Assembly: GCF_013488225.1 (NCBI RefSeq)
Contig: NZ_CP041238.1
Span: forward strand, 2,071,501-2,135,500
DNA: 64,000 bases
Direction of reading: 5' to 3'
Source: Sinorhizobium mexicanum
GTDB taxonomy: Bacteria; Pseudomonadota; Alphaproteobacteria; Rhizobiales; Rhizobiaceae
Shown: piece after piece, positions 7,715 through 18,169 of the stretch
Layout: every line of letters starts with the position of its first letter
Position numbering within the stretch: position 1 is the first letter of the stretch
Translations under genes and position numbers: made by a program
Notes under the pieces: model-generated
Databases searched by the model: none
Seen by the model: the letters and a program-made list of their open reading frames with translations, nothing else
What the model was told of the DNA's origin: nothing

Positions 7715-8608
7715 ATGAACAAGGATGAACCGAGCTGGGATTTTTACCGCACCTTTCTGATGGTCCTGAGTGAGGGGTCGCTGTCGGCCGCCGCGCGCGA
7801 ACTTGGGCTGACGCAGCCGACCGTCGGCCGTCATACCGACGCGTTGGAAGCGGCTCTCGGTTTCGCGCTGTTCACGCGCTCGCCGCACGGGCTGCTGCCG
7901 ACCGATGCGGCCCTGGAACTGAAGCCATATGCCGAGACCATGGCAGCCACCTCCTCCGCCCTGCTTCGCGCCGCCTCTGGCCAGCAGGGCGCGATTGGCG
8001 GGACCGTGCGCATCAGCGCCAGCGAGGTGATCGGCATCGAGGTCTTGCCGCCGATCCTCGCCGAACTCAACCGAGAATATCCGGACCTCTCCATCGAGCT
8101 TTCCGCGTCCGATGCGGTGGAGGATCTTCTGCGCCAGGAAGCCGATATCGCCGTGCGTATGGTCAGGCCGGAGCAGGATGCGCTGATCGCTCTTCATATC
8201 GGCGCGGTGCCGCTCGGCTTCCACGCGCATCGGTCCTATCTCGAAAGGCGCGGCGTGCCTGAAAAGATCGATGATCTCTCCCGGCACAGTCTCATCGGTT
8301 TCGACCGGCAAACCGCCGCGATCCGCGCGATCATGGCAAGGACGCCGAACCTGCCAGCAGCGCGATTTGCATTGAAGACCGACAGCAATGTCGCGCAACT
8401 TGCTGCGATACGCGCCGGCTTCGGCATCGGCATCTGCCAGAACGCTCTTGCTACCCGCGATCCTCAGCTTGTCCATGTACTTCCCGACGCGTTCGAGATG
8501 AAGCTCGAAACCTGGCTCGTGATGCACGAAAATCTGCGCGCAAGCCCGCGCTGCCGTGTTGCCTTCGACGCGCTGGCCAAGGGTCTAAAGGCCTATATCC
8601 GGCAATAA
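7715..8608 (+). CDS. LysR-family transcriptional regulator
   Basis: LysR regulator with the helix-turn-helix GSLSAAARELGLTQPTVGRHTDALE near residues 20-45 and a C-terminal effector domain. It falls in the group that usually starts with a short acidic/aromatic N-terminus, which favours the ATG at 7715 (MNKDEPSWDFYRTF) over the in-frame ATGs at 7688 and 7694. It is transcribed away from the frameshifted epimerase-like gene, the usual arrangement for a LysR gene and its target. A possible promoter, TTGTCT (7680-7685) and TATACT (7702-7707), would place the start of transcription almost on the ATG. Confidence 0.88.
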   Translation: MNKDEPSWDFYRTFLMVLSEGSLSAAARELGLTQPTVGRHTDALEAALGFALFTRSPHGLLPTDAALELKPYAETMAATSSALLRAASGQQGAIGGTVRISASEVIGIEVLPPILAELNREYPDLSIELSASDAVEDLLRQEADIAVRMVRPEQDALIALHIGAVPLGFHAHRSYLERRGVPEKIDDLSRHSLIGFDRQTAAIRAIMARTPNLPAARFALKTDSNVAQLAAIRAGFGIGICQNALATRDPQLVHVLPDAFEMKLETWLVMHENLRASPRCRVAFDALAKGLKAYIRQ

Positions 8609-8630
8609 CGCCAACGGATAGACGCAACGA

Positions 8631-8657
8631 AAAAGCCCGCCGGCGAGGCGGGCTTTT
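8631..8657. terminator. Bidirectional terminator between the LysR gene and gyrA
   Basis: AAAAGCCCGCC (8631-8641) and GGCGGGCTTTT (8647-8657) form a stem with A/T tails on both sides. It can end both the plus-strand LysR gene and the minus-strand gyrA. Confidence 0.85.
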
Positions 8658-8679
8658 CAGGTCTCGAAGGTCAGTTCGA

Positions 8680-11460
8680 TCAGTCTTCAGATGCTTCAGG
8701 TGGCTCCGGCGCGATACCTTCGCCATTCGCAGCGTCCACGACCTCGTCCTCGCCGTCCGGTTCGCTGATTCGCTCGACCGACACGACCTTCTCATCCTTG
8801 GCGGTCGAGAAAATCGTAACGCCCTTTGTCGCGCGGCTGGCCAGACGGATGCCGTTGATGGGCACGCGAATGAGCTGACCGCCATCGGAGACGAGCATGA
8901 TCTGATCGTTGAGCTCGACCGGGAAGGCGGCGACCAGTTCGCCGATCTCTGCCGTCTTCGACGTATCGGTGGCGCGGATGCCCTTGCCGCCGCGGCCGGA
9001 GGTGCGGAAGTCGTACGAAGACGAACGCTTGCCGAAGCCTCTCTCGGAAACTGTCAGCACGAACTGTTCGCGTGCCTTCAGTTCCTCGTAGCGCTCGTTG
9101 GAAAGCTCGCCGCCGTCGGTAACTTCCTCGCCGACCAGTGCGATTTCCTCTTCTTCGCCGTTCGTCGTGCGCCGCTCGGCCGCTGCGCGCTTCAGATAGG
9201 CCGCACGCTCCCAAGGCTCGGCATCGACATGGCCGACGATCGCCATCGAGATGATCCGGTCGTTGTCGCCGAGCGAGATGCCGCGCACGCCGATCGAATT
9301 GCGGCCCGCGAAGACGCGCACGTCGGAGACGGGGAAGCGGATGCATTGGCCGAGCGCCGTGGTCAGCAGCACGTCATCGAACTCGGTGCAGGTGTCGACC
9401 GACAAAATCTGGTCGCCCTCTTCATCAAGCTTCATGGCGATCTTGCCATTGCGGTTGACCTGGACGAAGTCCGAGAGCTTGTTGCGGCGGACCGTGCCAC
9501 GTGTGGTCGAGAACATGACGTCCAGGTTTTCCCAGGTCGTTTCGTCCTCGGGCAGCGGCATGATCGTGGTGATGCGCTCGCCGGGTTCGAGCGGCAGCAT
9601 GTTGATTAGCGCCTTGCCGCGCGATTGCGGAGTGCCGATCGGCAGCCGCCAGACCTTCTCCTTGTAAACGATGCCGCGCGACGAGAAGAACAGCACCGGC
9701 GTATGGGTGTTCGCAACGAATAGCCGGGTAACGAAATCCTCGTCCCGCGTTGCCATGCCGGAGCGGCCCTTGCCGCCGCGACGCTGTGCCCGATAGGTCG
9801 CCAGTGGCACGCGCTTGATATAGCCGAGATGGGACACGGTGACGACCATGTCCTCCTGGGCGATCAGGTCTTCGTCATCCATATCCGGACCGCCCTCGGC
9901 GATCTCGGTACGGCGCGGCGTCCCGAACTCGTCGCGGACGGCTTCCAGTTCCTGCTTGACGATCGACATGATCCGCAAGCGCGAGGAGAGGATATCGAGG
10001 TAGTCCTTGATTTCCTCGCCGATCTTGTTGAGTTCATCGCCGATTTCGTCGCGGCCGAGCGCGGTCAGGCGCTGCAGGCGCAGGTCGAGGATGGCACGGG
10101 CCTGCTCTTCCGACAGGTTGTAGGTGCCGTCCGCGTTGATGCGATGACGCGGATCGTCGATCAGGCGGATCAGAGCGTCGACGTCATGCGCCGGCCAGCG
10201 GCGCTCCATCAACTGCTCGCGCGCCGTCTGCGGATCTGGCGCGTGACGGATAAGCTTGATGACCTCGTCGATGTTGGCGACCGAGATCGCGAGACCGACC
10301 AACACATGCGCGCGCTCGCGCGCCTTGCGCAGCAGGTATTTTGTTCTCCGGCTAACGACTTCTTCTCGGAAAGAGACGAAGGCGCGCAGCATGTCGAGCA
10401 GCGTCATCTGCTCCGGCTTGCCGCCGTTGAGCGCCACCATGTTGCAGCCGAACGAGGTCTGCAGCGGCGTATAGCGGTAGAGCTGGTTGAGGATGACCTC
10501 GGCATTGGCGTCGCGCTTCAGTTCGATGACGACGCGATAGCCCTGGCGGTCGGATTCGTCACGCAGGTCCGAAATGCCCTCTATGCGCTTCTCGCGCACC
10601 AGTTCGGCCATCTTCTCGATCATCGTCGCCTTGTTCACCTGATAGGGGATCTCGGTGATGATGATCTGCTCGCGATCGCCGCGCATCGGCTCGACATGGG
10701 CGCGTCCGCGCATGATGACCGAGCCGCGACCAGTCTCATAGGCCTGGCGAATACCTGAGCGACCGAGGATGAGCGCGCCGGTCGGAAAATCCGGCCCGGG
10801 AATGATCTGCATCAGTTCCGGTAGTTCGAGCGCCGGATCGTCGATCAGTGCGATGCAGCCGTTGATGACTTCGCCGAGATTGTGCGGCGGGATGTTTGTC
10901 GCCATGCCGACGGCAATGCCGCCCGCGCCATTTACCAGGAGATTCGGGAACTTCGCCGGGACGACGACCGGCTCGTGCAGTGTGCCGTCATAGTTGTCGC
11001 GGAAATCGACCGTTTCCTTGTCGAGATCATCGAGCAGCGAATGCGCCGCCTTCTGCAGCCGGCACTCGGTATAGCGTTCAGCTGCTGGCGGATCGCCGTC
11101 GACGGAACCGAAATTGCCCTGGCCGTCGATCAGCGGCAATCTGAGCGACCAGTCCTGCGCCATGCGGGCCAGTGCGTCGTAGATCGCCATGTTGCCGTGC
11201 GGGTGATATTTACCCATCACGTCGCCGGTGACGCGGGCGCATTTGACGTATTTCTTGTTCCAGTCGATGCCGAGTTCGCTCATCCCGTAGAGGATGCGCC
11301 GGTGAACCGGTTTCAGACCGTCGCGCACATCGGGAAGCGCGCGGGAAACAATTACGCTCATGGCGTAATCGAGATAGGACCGCTGCATTTCCTCGATGAT
11401 GGAAATCGGCTCGATGCCTGGCGGATTTTTTCCGCCGCCGGGATTGCTTTGTTCAGTCAA
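8680..11460 (-). CDS. gyrA: DNA gyrase subunit A
   Basis: Breakage-reunion subunit of DNA gyrase, 926 residues. The catalytic tyrosine is Tyr130 in AAERYTE, and the C-terminal half shows the beta-pinwheel blades including a GyrA box (RGGKGI) and further repeats of the same kind. The quinolone-resistance-determining region reads [12 protein letters not shown]: the residues matching E. coli Asp82 and Ser83 are Asn90 and Met91, while Asp87 is kept as Asp95. This is probably the natural state in Rhizobiaceae. An acidic insertion (about residues 760-790, rich in Glu) precedes the last blades. The gene is monocistronic, ending at a bidirectional terminator. Confidence 0.98.
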   Translation of the reverse strand: MTEQSNPGGGKNPPGIEPISIIEEMQRSYLDYAMSVIVSRALPDVRDGLKPVHRRILYGMSELGIDWNKKYVKCARVTGDVMGKYHPHGNMAIYDALARMAQDWSLRLPLIDGQGNFGSVDGDPPAAERYTECRLQKAAHSLLDDLDKETVDFRDNYDGTLHEPVVVPAKFPNLLVNGAGGIAVGMATNIPPHNLGEVINGCIALIDDPALELPELMQIIPGPDFPTGALILGRSGIRQAYETGRGSVIMRGRAHVEPMRGDREQIIITEIPYQVNKATMIEKMAELVREKRIEGISDLRDESDRQGYRVVIELKRDANAEVILNQLYRYTPLQTSFGCNMVALNGGKPEQMTLLDMLRAFVSFREEVVSRRTKYLLRKARERAHVLVGLAISVANIDEVIKLIRHAPDPQTAREQLMERRWPAHDVDALIRLIDDPRHRINADGTYNLSEEQARAILDLRLQRLTALGRDEIGDELNKIGEEIKDYLDILSSRLRIMSIVKQELEAVRDEFGTPRRTEIAEGGPDMDDEDLIAQEDMVVTVSHLGYIKRVPLATYRAQRRGGKGRSGMATRDEDFVTRLFVANTHTPVLFFSSRGIVYKEKVWRLPIGTPQSRGKALINMLPLEPGERITTIMPLPEDETTWENLDVMFSTTRGTVRRNKLSDFVQVNRNGKIAMKLDEEGDQILSVDTCTEFDDVLLTTALGQCIRFPVSDVRVFAGRNSIGVRGISLGDNDRIISMAIVGHVDAEPWERAAYLKRAAAERRTTNGEEEEIALVGEEVTDGGELSNERYEELKAREQFVLTVSERGFGKRSSSYDFRTSGRGGKGIRATDTSKTAEIGELVAAFPVELNDQIMLVSDGGQLIRVPINGIRLASRATKGVTIFSTAKDEKVVSVERISEPDGEDEVVDAANGEGIAPEPPEASED

Positions 11461-11790
11461 TGTTGATCACGATCTTTGTTCAGAATCAGTCGATTTTTTA
11501 TAGCCGAATGCGGCTCTAAGCGCCAATTTTTGCAGTTGGTTGTGAACAGTCTTTTGCCGCCAGAACAGGCTTTTCTAGGGCATTCGTCCGGAAATCGGAA
11601 CGAGATCTGCGTCTGCCTCCCATGTGCACCTGCGTCCCTGACGATCAGGGCCACAATCGACGCGCCCAGCCCGGTTTAAGCCATTGATCGACCGTTGGCT
11701 AGCCACCCCTTTCCAAGCTCGCTGCGCTTGCCTAACAATGCGTCCATGCCACCGGGAAAACCCGGGGTAGCAATCCGGGAGGGGAAACGG
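11461..11790. other. Intergenic region between divergent gyrA and marC-like genes
   Basis: A 330-base stretch that should hold the gyrA promoter (minus strand) and the marC-like promoter (plus strand). The only structure I see is a short hairpin AGCCGAATGCGGCT at 11502-11515. No convincing gene, RNA or repeat is visible. Confidence 0.5.
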
Positions 11791-12420
11791 ATGTTCAATG
11801 TCGATCTTTTGATCAATGCACTGACGACTTTGCTTGTCACGCTCGATCCGCCGGGCCTGGCGCCGATTTTCTTAAGTCTTACAGTGGGTCTCAGCCGTCA
11901 GGAGCGTTTTCAGGTCGCCACCCGTGGCTCGCTGATCGCCTTCTTCATCCTTGCCGCCTTCGCTCTCTTCGGTGATGGCATCCTCGGTTTGCTCGGCATC
12001 TCGATCGGCGCCTTTCGCATCGCAGGCGGGCTGCTGCTCTTCTGGATCTCCTTCGAGATGATCTTCGAGAAACGTCAGGAACGGAAGGAAAAGGCCGGCG
12101 AAGTTGCAGTGACCAAGGACCATCTTCACAACATCGCGGTCTTTCCCCTCGCCCTGCCTTTGATCGCCGGCCCGGGCGCGATTTCGGCCACGATCCTGCT
12201 CGGCAGTTCGTTTCCCTCCGTCGTCGACCGAGTCCAGCTTCTCCTCGTCATCGCCGCGTCGATGGCGCTCCTGTTTCTGGCACTCGTCATCGCCGAACGC
12301 ATCGACCGCTTTCTCGGGGTCACCGGGCGCGCCATCCTCACGCGTCTCCTCGGTGTCATCCTGGCTGCACTGGCAGTGCAGTTCGTCGTCGACGGCGTAC
12401 GCTCGGCCTTTCTGGCGTAG
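11791..12420 (+). CDS. MarC-family inner-membrane protein
   Basis: A 209-residue integral membrane protein with about six hydrophobic helices. It has the family pattern of an N-terminal LVTLDPPGLAPIFLSLT segment and the central FPLALPLIAGPGAISATILL motif. MarC proteins were once thought to be drug pumps but have no proven function. The ATG at 11791 is preceded by GGGAGGGG at a good distance and gives the usual family length; the open frame extends 32 codons upstream without such a site. Its 3' end faces ssb, sharing a hairpin terminator region. Confidence 0.88.
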   Translation: MFNVDLLINALTTLLVTLDPPGLAPIFLSLTVGLSRQERFQVATRGSLIAFFILAAFALFGDGILGLLGISIGAFRIAGGLLLFWISFEMIFEKRQERKEKAGEVAVTKDHLHNIAVFPLALPLIAGPGAISATILLGSSFPSVVDRVQLLLVIAASMALLFLALVIAERIDRFLGVTGRAILTRLLGVILAALAVQFVVDGVRSAFLA

Positions 12421-12544
12421 CGCGCTTCTCGCATGGCAGAACCGAAGCCCTGTTGCGCAGCGATCCCGTGCGCACCAACAACTGGATTGTCTGCGGGCCG
12501 GCGCGCCCAAGCGGCAATGGAGTGGAAAAGTCAAAAAAACGTCG

Positions 12545-12570
12545 AAAGCCGGCCCTCTTGGACCGGCTTT
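12545..12570. terminator. Terminator between marC-like gene and ssb
   Basis: AAAGCCGG (12545-12552) pairs with CCGGCTTT (12563-12570), flanked by a run of A on the left. As read on the minus strand this gives hairpin plus T-run, fitting the end of ssb. It may also serve the plus-strand gene. Confidence 0.75.
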
Positions 12571-12632
12571 CTGATACTTCGCCGCCTATCGCGTACAAAC
12601 AGACGTGAGCCGCCCTTGCGAGCGGCAACACA

Positions 12633-13160
12633 TCAGAACGGAATGTCGTCGTCGAGATCGCGCGAGAAGTTGCCGCCGCTTTGACCACCCTGGCTGCCTT
12701 GGCCGCCAGAACGGCCGCCCGAAGACTGGCGCGGCTGATCGTAATCCTCATAGCCGCCGCCGTAGTCGCTGCCGCCGCCACGGCTGACACCGGAGCCACC
12801 GCCCTCGCCTCTACCGTCGAGCATCGTCAGCGTCGAGTTGAAGCCCTGCAGTACGACTTCGGTCGAATAGCGGTCGTTGCCGTTCTGGTCTTGCCACTTG
12901 CGGGTCTGCAACTGACCTTCGATATAGAGCTTCGCGCCCTTCTTCACATATTGCTCGACCACCTTGCAGAGGCCCTCGTTGAAGACGACGACGGTGTGCC
13001 ATTCCGTCTTCTCTCGGCGCTCTCCGCTGTTGCGGTCGCGCCAGGTTTCCGAGGTGGCGATGCGCAGGTTGGCGATCGGGCGGCCATCCTGCGTGCGCCG
13101 GATTTCCGGGTCGGCCCCGACATTTCCGATCAAGATCACCTTGTTGACGCTACCAGCCAT
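12633..13160 (-). CDS. ssb: Single-stranded DNA-binding protein
   Basis: Protein of 175 residues that coats single-stranded DNA in replication, repair and recombination. The OB-fold (residues 1 to about 112) begins [19 protein letters not shown] and includes the conserved WHTVVVF strand. A flexible Gly/Ser/Gln-rich linker follows, ending in the acidic tail DLDDDIPF that recruits partner proteins. It is divergent from uvrA, and a LexA box lies between the two genes, so both should be induced by DNA damage. Confidence 0.98.
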   Translation of the reverse strand: MAGSVNKVILIGNVGADPEIRRTQDGRPIANLRIATSETWRDRNSGERREKTEWHTVVVFNEGLCKVVEQYVKKGAKLYIEGQLQTRKWQDQNGNDRYSTEVVLQGFNSTLTMLDGRGEGGGSGVSRGGGSDYGGGYEDYDQPRQSSGGRSGGQGSQGGQSGGNFSRDLDDDIPF

Positions 13161-13303
13161 ATCGCTTTTCCCGTGTTTTCCGCCGAACCGCCGGTCCGGC
13201 TCTCCAATATTTCAAGAACGCGCATCTTAGCGGCCCGCCGCCGTTGATACGCCCCGCATAGCGCATAATCCACAGCTGATTTGCAAGATTAGCCCTGACA
13301 TTT

Positions 13304-13318
13304 GTTCTTTTTTTGTTC
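13304..13318. promoter_or_regulatory. LexA (SOS) box between ssb and uvrA
   Basis: Exact GTTC-N7-GTTC (13304-13307 and 13315-13318, spacer all T), the alpha-proteobacterial LexA operator. It lies 144 bp from the ssb start and 108 bp from the uvrA start and can repress both divergent genes. The ssb/uvrA pair is a classic shared SOS control point. Confidence 0.88.
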
Positions 13319-13425
13319 TAATATTCCCCTATTATCCTGTCAACCGAATCGCAATTGAGCCGCCTCTTTGCCGATTGCGCCTCGACATGGGCGTTGTCGT
13401 CATTACATAGGAGGCTTTCAACGAC

Positions 13426-16365
13426 ATGCAAAGCTGGCTTCCGATGAGCGAACTCAAGACCATCTCCATTCGCGGCGCGCGCGAGCACAATCTCAAGGGC
13501 ATCGACCTTGATCTGCCGCGCAACAAGCTCATCGTGATGACCGGGCTTTCCGGATCCGGCAAGTCCTCGCTCGCGTTCGATACGATCTACGCCGAGGGCC
13601 AGCGCCGCTATGTCGAGAGTCTGTCGGCCTATGCCCGCCAGTTCCTCGAAATGATGCAGAAGCCAGATGTCGACCAGATCGACGGCCTGTCGCCGGCGAT
13701 CTCGATCGAGCAGAAGACGACTTCGCGCAATCCGCGCTCTACGGTCGGCACGGTCACCGAGATCTACGATTATATGCGCCTGCTTTTCGCGCGCGTCGGC
13801 GTGCCCTATTCGCCGGCCACCGGTCTGCCGATCGAGAGCCAGACCGTCAGCCAGATGGTCGATCGCGTGCTGGACTTCGGCGAAGGCACGCGTCTCTATA
13901 TTCTTGCACCGCTCGTGCGCGGCCGTAAGGGCGAGTACAAGAAGGAACTCGCCGAACTGATGAAGAAGGGCTTCCAGCGCGTCAAGGTGGATGGCCAATT
14001 CTATGAAATCGCCGACGTGCCGGCGCTCGACAAGAAATACAAGCACGACATCGATGTGGTCGTCGACCGTGTCGTGGTGCGGCCCGATCTCGCGACGCGT
14101 CTTGCCGACAGCCTCGAGACCTGCCTGACGCTTGCCGATGGCCTGGCGATCGCCGAATTCGCTGACAAACCTCTGCCGCCGGAAGAAACCGCTGCCGGCG
14201 GCTCTGCCAACAAATCATTGAACGAGACACACGAGCGGGTGCTGTTTTCGGAAAAATTCGCCTGCCCAGTCTCCGGTTTCACCATTCCGGAGATCGAGCC
14301 GCGGCTCTTTTCGTTCAACAATCCCTTCGGCGCCTGCCCGACCTGCGATGGGCTCGGCAGCCAGCAGAAGATCGACGAGGCGTTGATCGTCCCGGAGCCG
14401 AACCGGACCTTGCGCGACGGCGCGATTGCGCCCTGGGCAAAATCCTCCTCGCCTTATTACAATCAAACGCTGGAGGCGCTGGGCAAGGTCTTTGATTTCA
14501 AGCTCGGTAGCCGCTGGAGCGAACTCTCCGGGGAGGCGCAGCGGGCCATCCTGCATGGCACGGAGGAAAAGATCGTCTTCCACTATGTGGATGGTGCGCG
14601 TTCCTACAACACGACGAAGACCTTCGAAGGCATCGTGCCCAATCTCGAGCGCCGCTGGAAGGAGACCGATAGCGCCTGGGCGCGCGAGGAGATCGAGCGC
14701 TTCATGTCGGCGGCCCCCTGCCCGGCCTGTGCCGGATATCGGCTGAAGCCGGAGGCGCTTGCCGTCAAGATCAACAAACTGCACATCGGCGAAGTCACCG
14801 AGATGTCGATCCGAGTCGCCCGCGACTGGTTTGATGCGTTGCCTGAACACCTCAACGCCAAGCAGAACGAGATTGCCGTGCGCATCCTCAAGGAGATCCG
14901 CGAGCGGCTGCGCTTCCTCAACGATGTCGGGCTTGAATATCTCAGCCTCTCACGCAATTCCGGCACGCTCTCCGGTGGCGAAAGCCAGCGCATCCGGCTT
15001 GCTTCCCAGATCGGTTCCGGTCTGACCGGCGTGCTTTATGTGCTCGACGAGCCCTCGATCGGTCTGCATCAACGCGACAATGCCCGCCTGCTCGAGACGC
15101 TCCGGCATCTGCGCGACATCGGCAACACGGTCATTGTCGTGGAGCACGACGAGGACGCGATCCTGACGGCAGACTATGTCGTTGATATCGGCCCGGCGGC
15201 CGGCATCCACGGCGGCGAGATTGTCGCCGAAGGTGCACCGTCCGACATCATGGCCAATCCGAAATCGCTCACCGGAAAATACCTCTCCGGAGAACTCGCC
15301 GTCGCCGTTCCGAGCGAACGGCGGAAGCCGAAAAAGAAGAAGGAAATTACGGTCGTAGGCGCGCGGGCTAACAACCTGAAAGACGTTTCAGCCTCGATCC
15401 CGCTCGGTGTCTTCACCGCGGTCACAGGCGTTTCGGGCGGCGGCAAGTCGACCTTCCTCATCGAAACGCTCTATAAGGCTGCCGCACGCCGCATCATGGG
15501 CGCACGCGAAAATCCTGCAGAGCACGACCGGATCGACGGCTTCGAGCATATCGACAAGGTGATCGATATCGACCAGTCGCCGATCGGCCGCACGCCGCGC
15601 TCGAACCCGGCGACCTATACCGGTGCCTTCACGCCGATTCGCGATTGGTTTGCAGGGCTTCCCGAGGCGAAGGCGCGCGGCTACCAGCCGGGACGCTTCT
15701 CCTTCAACGTCAAGGGCGGCCGCTGTGAAGCCTGCCAGGGAGACGGCGTCATCAAGATCGAGATGCACTTCCTCCCGGACGTCTACGTCACCTGCGACGT
15801 CTGCCATGGCAAGCGCTACAACCGCGAAACGCTGGACGTGCATTTCAAAGGTAAGTCGATTGCCGACGTGCTCGACATGACGGTCGAAGAAGGCGTCGAA
15901 TTCTTCTCGGCCGTGCCGTCAGTGCGCGACAAGCTCGTGACGCTGAACCAGGTGGGCCTTGGCTATATCAAGGTGGGGCAACAGGCGAACACCCTTTCGG
16001 GTGGCGAAGCGCAGCGCGTGAAGCTCGCCAAGGAACTGTCGAAACGGTCGACCGGCCGCACGCTCTATATCCTCGACGAACCGACAACGGGCTTGCATTT
16101 CCACGACGTAGCGAAACTTCTTGAAGTTCTGCATGAGCTCGTCAATCAGGGAAATTCGGTCGTGGTCATCGAGCACAATCTGGAAGTCATCAAGACGGCC
16201 GACTGGATCATCGACTTCGGCCCGGAGGGCGGCGACGGCGGCGGCGAAGTGATCGCCAGGGGTACGCCGGAAGACGTGGTGAAGGAGCCCCGCTCCTATA
16301 CCGGGCAATTCCTGAAAGAGCTGCTGGAGCGTCGACCGCTCAAGAAGGTCGAAGCGGCGGAGTGA
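13426..16365 (+). CDS. uvrA: Excinuclease ABC subunit A
   Basis: Damage-recognition ATPase of nucleotide excision repair, 979 residues. Two ABC modules are visible: Walker A motifs GLSGSGKSS (about residue 38) and GVSGGGKST (about residue 669), and signatures [12 protein letters not shown] and [12 protein letters not shown]. The second zinc module (CEACQGDG and CDVCHGKR) is complete. In the first, one cysteine pair is altered: CPVSG stands where E. coli has CPDCG, although the partner CPTC remains. The start at 13426 has AGGAGG 11 bases upstream; ATG 13444 ([11 protein letters not shown]) is an alternative. The SOS box upstream points to LexA control. Confidence 0.98.
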   Translation: MQSWLPMSELKTISIRGAREHNLKGIDLDLPRNKLIVMTGLSGSGKSSLAFDTIYAEGQRRYVESLSAYARQFLEMMQKPDVDQIDGLSPAISIEQKTTSRNPRSTVGTVTEIYDYMRLLFARVGVPYSPATGLPIESQTVSQMVDRVLDFGEGTRLYILAPLVRGRKGEYKKELAELMKKGFQRVKVDGQFYEIADVPALDKKYKHDIDVVVDRVVVRPDLATRLADSLETCLTLADGLAIAEFADKPLPPEETAAGGSANKSLNETHERVLFSEKFACPVSGFTIPEIEPRLFSFNNPFGACPTCDGLGSQQKIDEALIVPEPNRTLRDGAIAPWAKSSSPYYNQTLEALGKVFDFKLGSRWSELSGEAQRAILHGTEEKIVFHYVDGARSYNTTKTFEGIVPNLERRWKETDSAWAREEIERFMSAAPCPACAGYRLKPEALAVKINKLHIGEVTEMSIRVARDWFDALPEHLNAKQNEIAVRILKEIRERLRFLNDVGLEYLSLSRNSGTLSGGESQRIRLASQIGSGLTGVLYVLDEPSIGLHQRDNARLLETLRHLRDIGNTVIVVEHDEDAILTADYVVDIGPAAGIHGGEIVAEGAPSDIMANPKSLTGKYLSGELAVAVPSERRKPKKKKEITVVGARANNLKDVSASIPLGVFTAVTGVSGGGKSTFLIETLYKAAARRIMGARENPAEHDRIDGFEHIDKVIDIDQSPIGRTPRSNPATYTGAFTPIRDWFAGLPEAKARGYQPGRFSFNVKGGRCEACQGDGVIKIEMHFLPDVYVTCDVCHGKRYNRETLDVHFKGKSIADVLDMTVEEGVEFFSAVPSVRDKLVTLNQVGLGYIKVGQQANTLSGGEAQRVKLAKELSKRSTGRTLYILDEPTTGLHFHDVAKLLEVLHELVNQGNSVVVIEHNLEVIKTADWIIDFGPEGGDGGGEVIARGTPEDVVKEPRSYTGQFLKELLERRPLKKVEAAE

Positions 16366-16545
16366 CCGGCTTACGGCCGATCCGCGTTTCCGACACGGGG
16401 TGGAACGCGGCGCTCGGTTGGAACTGACGCTCGCTCGGAAACGGGTGGCCGTGCTGACGGGGATCGGCGACGCTGATTGCGAGTGTCGTCGAGCCGTTTG
16501 GCGGCAATGAGGTGAAACGCCCCGAAGGGCCGTGAGGAGGAGACG

Positions 16546-17349
16546 ATGACACAATCCGGGAAAATCCGCGTCGGCATCGGCGGCTGGACCTTCGAGCCCT
16601 GGGAAGGCACCTTCTACCCTTCCGACCTGCCGAAGAAGCGCCAGCTCGAATTCGCCGGCAAGGAACTGCGGACGATCGAGATCAACGGTACCTATTACAG
16701 CTCGCAGAAGCCGGAAACCTTTGCCCGGTGGGCGGCGGAAGTCCCGGACGATTTTATCTTCTCGCTGAAAGCCAGCCGCTTCGTGACGAATCGCAAGATT
16801 CTCGCCGAAGCCGGTGAATCGATGGGGAGATTCCTGACCCAGGGCCTGACGGAACTGGGCGAGCACCTCGGCCCTATCCTTTGGCAGTTCGCGCCAACCA
16901 AGAAATTCGAGCCGGACGATTTCGAAGGATTTCTCAAGCTCCTTCCGGAAAAGCAGGATGGGCTGAAGCTTCGCCATGTGGTCGAGGTCCGCAGTCCGTC
17001 CTTTCAAACGCCCGACTTCATCGGACTCCTGAACAAATACAAGGTGGCGGTCGTGCTCGCCGAACATGCGGACTATCCGATGATCGCCGACGTCACCGCG
17101 GACTTCGTCTATGCGCGACTGCAGATCGGCAGCGATGACATAAAGACCTGTTATCCGCCAAAGGACCTGGATCTCTGGGCCGAACGGCTGAAAACCTTTG
17201 CGGCGGGCGGCGAGCCGGAAGGGCTCGAGAAGAGTGCGCCGGACCGCAACGCAGACAAGCAGTCCCGCGACGTTTTTGCCTTCTTCATAACCTCGGGCAA
17301 GATCAACGCGCCGAATGGTGCACGAGAACTGCAGAAGCGGGTGGGTTAG
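16546..17349 (+). CDS. DUF72 family protein
   Basis: A 267-residue TIM-barrel-like protein of the DUF72/YecE family. The characteristic opening IRVGIGGWTFEPWEGTFYP and the internal TIEINGTYY and FSLKASRFVTN segments are clear. No biochemical function is established for the family. The ATG follows a strong ribosome binding site (GAGGAGGAG). It lies downstream of uvrA with a 180-bp gap and is followed by an 820-bp intergenic region with palindromic repeats. Confidence 0.85.
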   Translation: MTQSGKIRVGIGGWTFEPWEGTFYPSDLPKKRQLEFAGKELRTIEINGTYYSSQKPETFARWAAEVPDDFIFSLKASRFVTNRKILAEAGESMGRFLTQGLTELGEHLGPILWQFAPTKKFEPDDFEGFLKLLPEKQDGLKLRHVVEVRSPSFQTPDFIGLLNKYKVAVVLAEHADYPMIADVTADFVYARLQIGSDDIKTCYPPKDLDLWAERLKTFAAGGEPEGLEKSAPDRNADKQSRDVFAFFITSGKINAPNGARELQKRVG

Positions 17350-17429
17350 CCCGCCCCGCCGCTATCTCGAACGGCGTAGCGCCGAGCACAAGGTGATTCG
17401 CTGCAGCGGGGTCGCCGCGGCGACGCTAG

Positions 17430-17514
17430 TGCATGTATCCTTAAATCGGAGCCGATTTAAGGATACATGCAGCAGCTCAAAGTGCTACAGCTGATAAGAC
17501 GCGCGGCGCTGTAG
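17430..17514 (+). repeat. RIME-like intergenic palindromic element
   Basis: Two stems in series. The first is a perfect 20-bp inverted repeat (17430-17449 with 17452-17471) separated by only two bases. The second is CTACAGC (17485-17491) with GCTGTAG (17508-17514), enclosing CTGATAAGACGCGC. The same order of stems, joined by TCAAAGTGCTACAG or a variant, recurs at 22204 and, reversed, at 47325. This matches the Rhizobium-specific intergenic mosaic elements (RIME). Confidence 0.75.
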
Positions 17515-18009
17515 TGTCGTGGGCGCTCGCTCAAATCGCCACGGAGCTGCCTCTTCGATGTCACCGCACAGCGAATCACTAAGGTGCGGTCATAGACGGA
17601 CCGTGTTTGCAATCGCGGGTAGCGGTACGGCATAGCCTTCATCTGCTTTTTTACCCCTGAAAATTTTGATCTTGCCCCTGCCGTTGCGGCATTGTCGCAG
17701 GCAACCTGCTGAAGTCCCTGATTTTCAACGGCTTGACCAATGTCCCCGTTTTCCACAGTCGATCCACACAACATATAGCGCTCAAACTTCCGTCACAAAC
17801 CACCCCTTGACGCCCCGAGCCGATTCACGGTTAATGGATTTCACGTTGCGACGGCGGCGGACCGGGAAGTTAAGAGGCCGGTTCATCTCCCCAAATCGTC
17901 GGTCCTGGCATGCGATCCGCACGGATGATCCGTGTGGCCGCGGCGGGGGAGTTTTGCGCGATTTTCGGGCCGTCGGGACAACATTCAGGCTGGCATAAAT
18001 GACTTGTTA
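17515..18009 (+). other. Intergenic region upstream of nrdJ
   Basis: Roughly 500 bases without a convincing gene. A sequence resembling an NrdR box (17766-17781, 13 of 16 consensus positions) is present but alone and far from nrdJ. Short open frames here lack ribosome sites and recognisable domains. Confidence 0.4.
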
Positions 18010-18056
18010 ATACTATATTTAGTGTTTGCAGCCAGCATAATCACAAGATACAGGGT
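18010..18056 (+). promoter_or_regulatory. Tandem NrdR-like boxes upstream of nrdJ
   Basis: Two 16-bp sites, 18010-18025 (ATACTATATTTAGTGT, 14 of 16 positions of the ACACWATATMTWGTGT pattern) and 18041-18056 (12 of 16), lie exactly 31 bp apart. That is the three-helical-turn spacing known for pairs of NrdR boxes. They sit 114-160 bp upstream of the nrdJ start. Repression of nrdJ by NrdR is inferred. Confidence 0.65.
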
Positions 18057-18169
18057 GACCCAGGGCGTGGGTTTCCTTCAAATGACGGAAGCTGGAGCTG
18101 GCTGCGGGACCTCGCGGCCGGGCGGGGATATTTGCGCCTCGGGCGCATGGCAACAAAGGACACGGGACC

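Noticed and set aside
17766..17781. A third NrdR-like box
   Set aside because: 13 of 16 positions fit, but it is alone and 390 bp from the nrdJ start; the paired sites at 18010-18056 explain control better.
17666..17998. 110-codon frame upstream of nrdJ
   Set aside because: No start context, no domain and a composition unlike neighbours; treated as intergenic.
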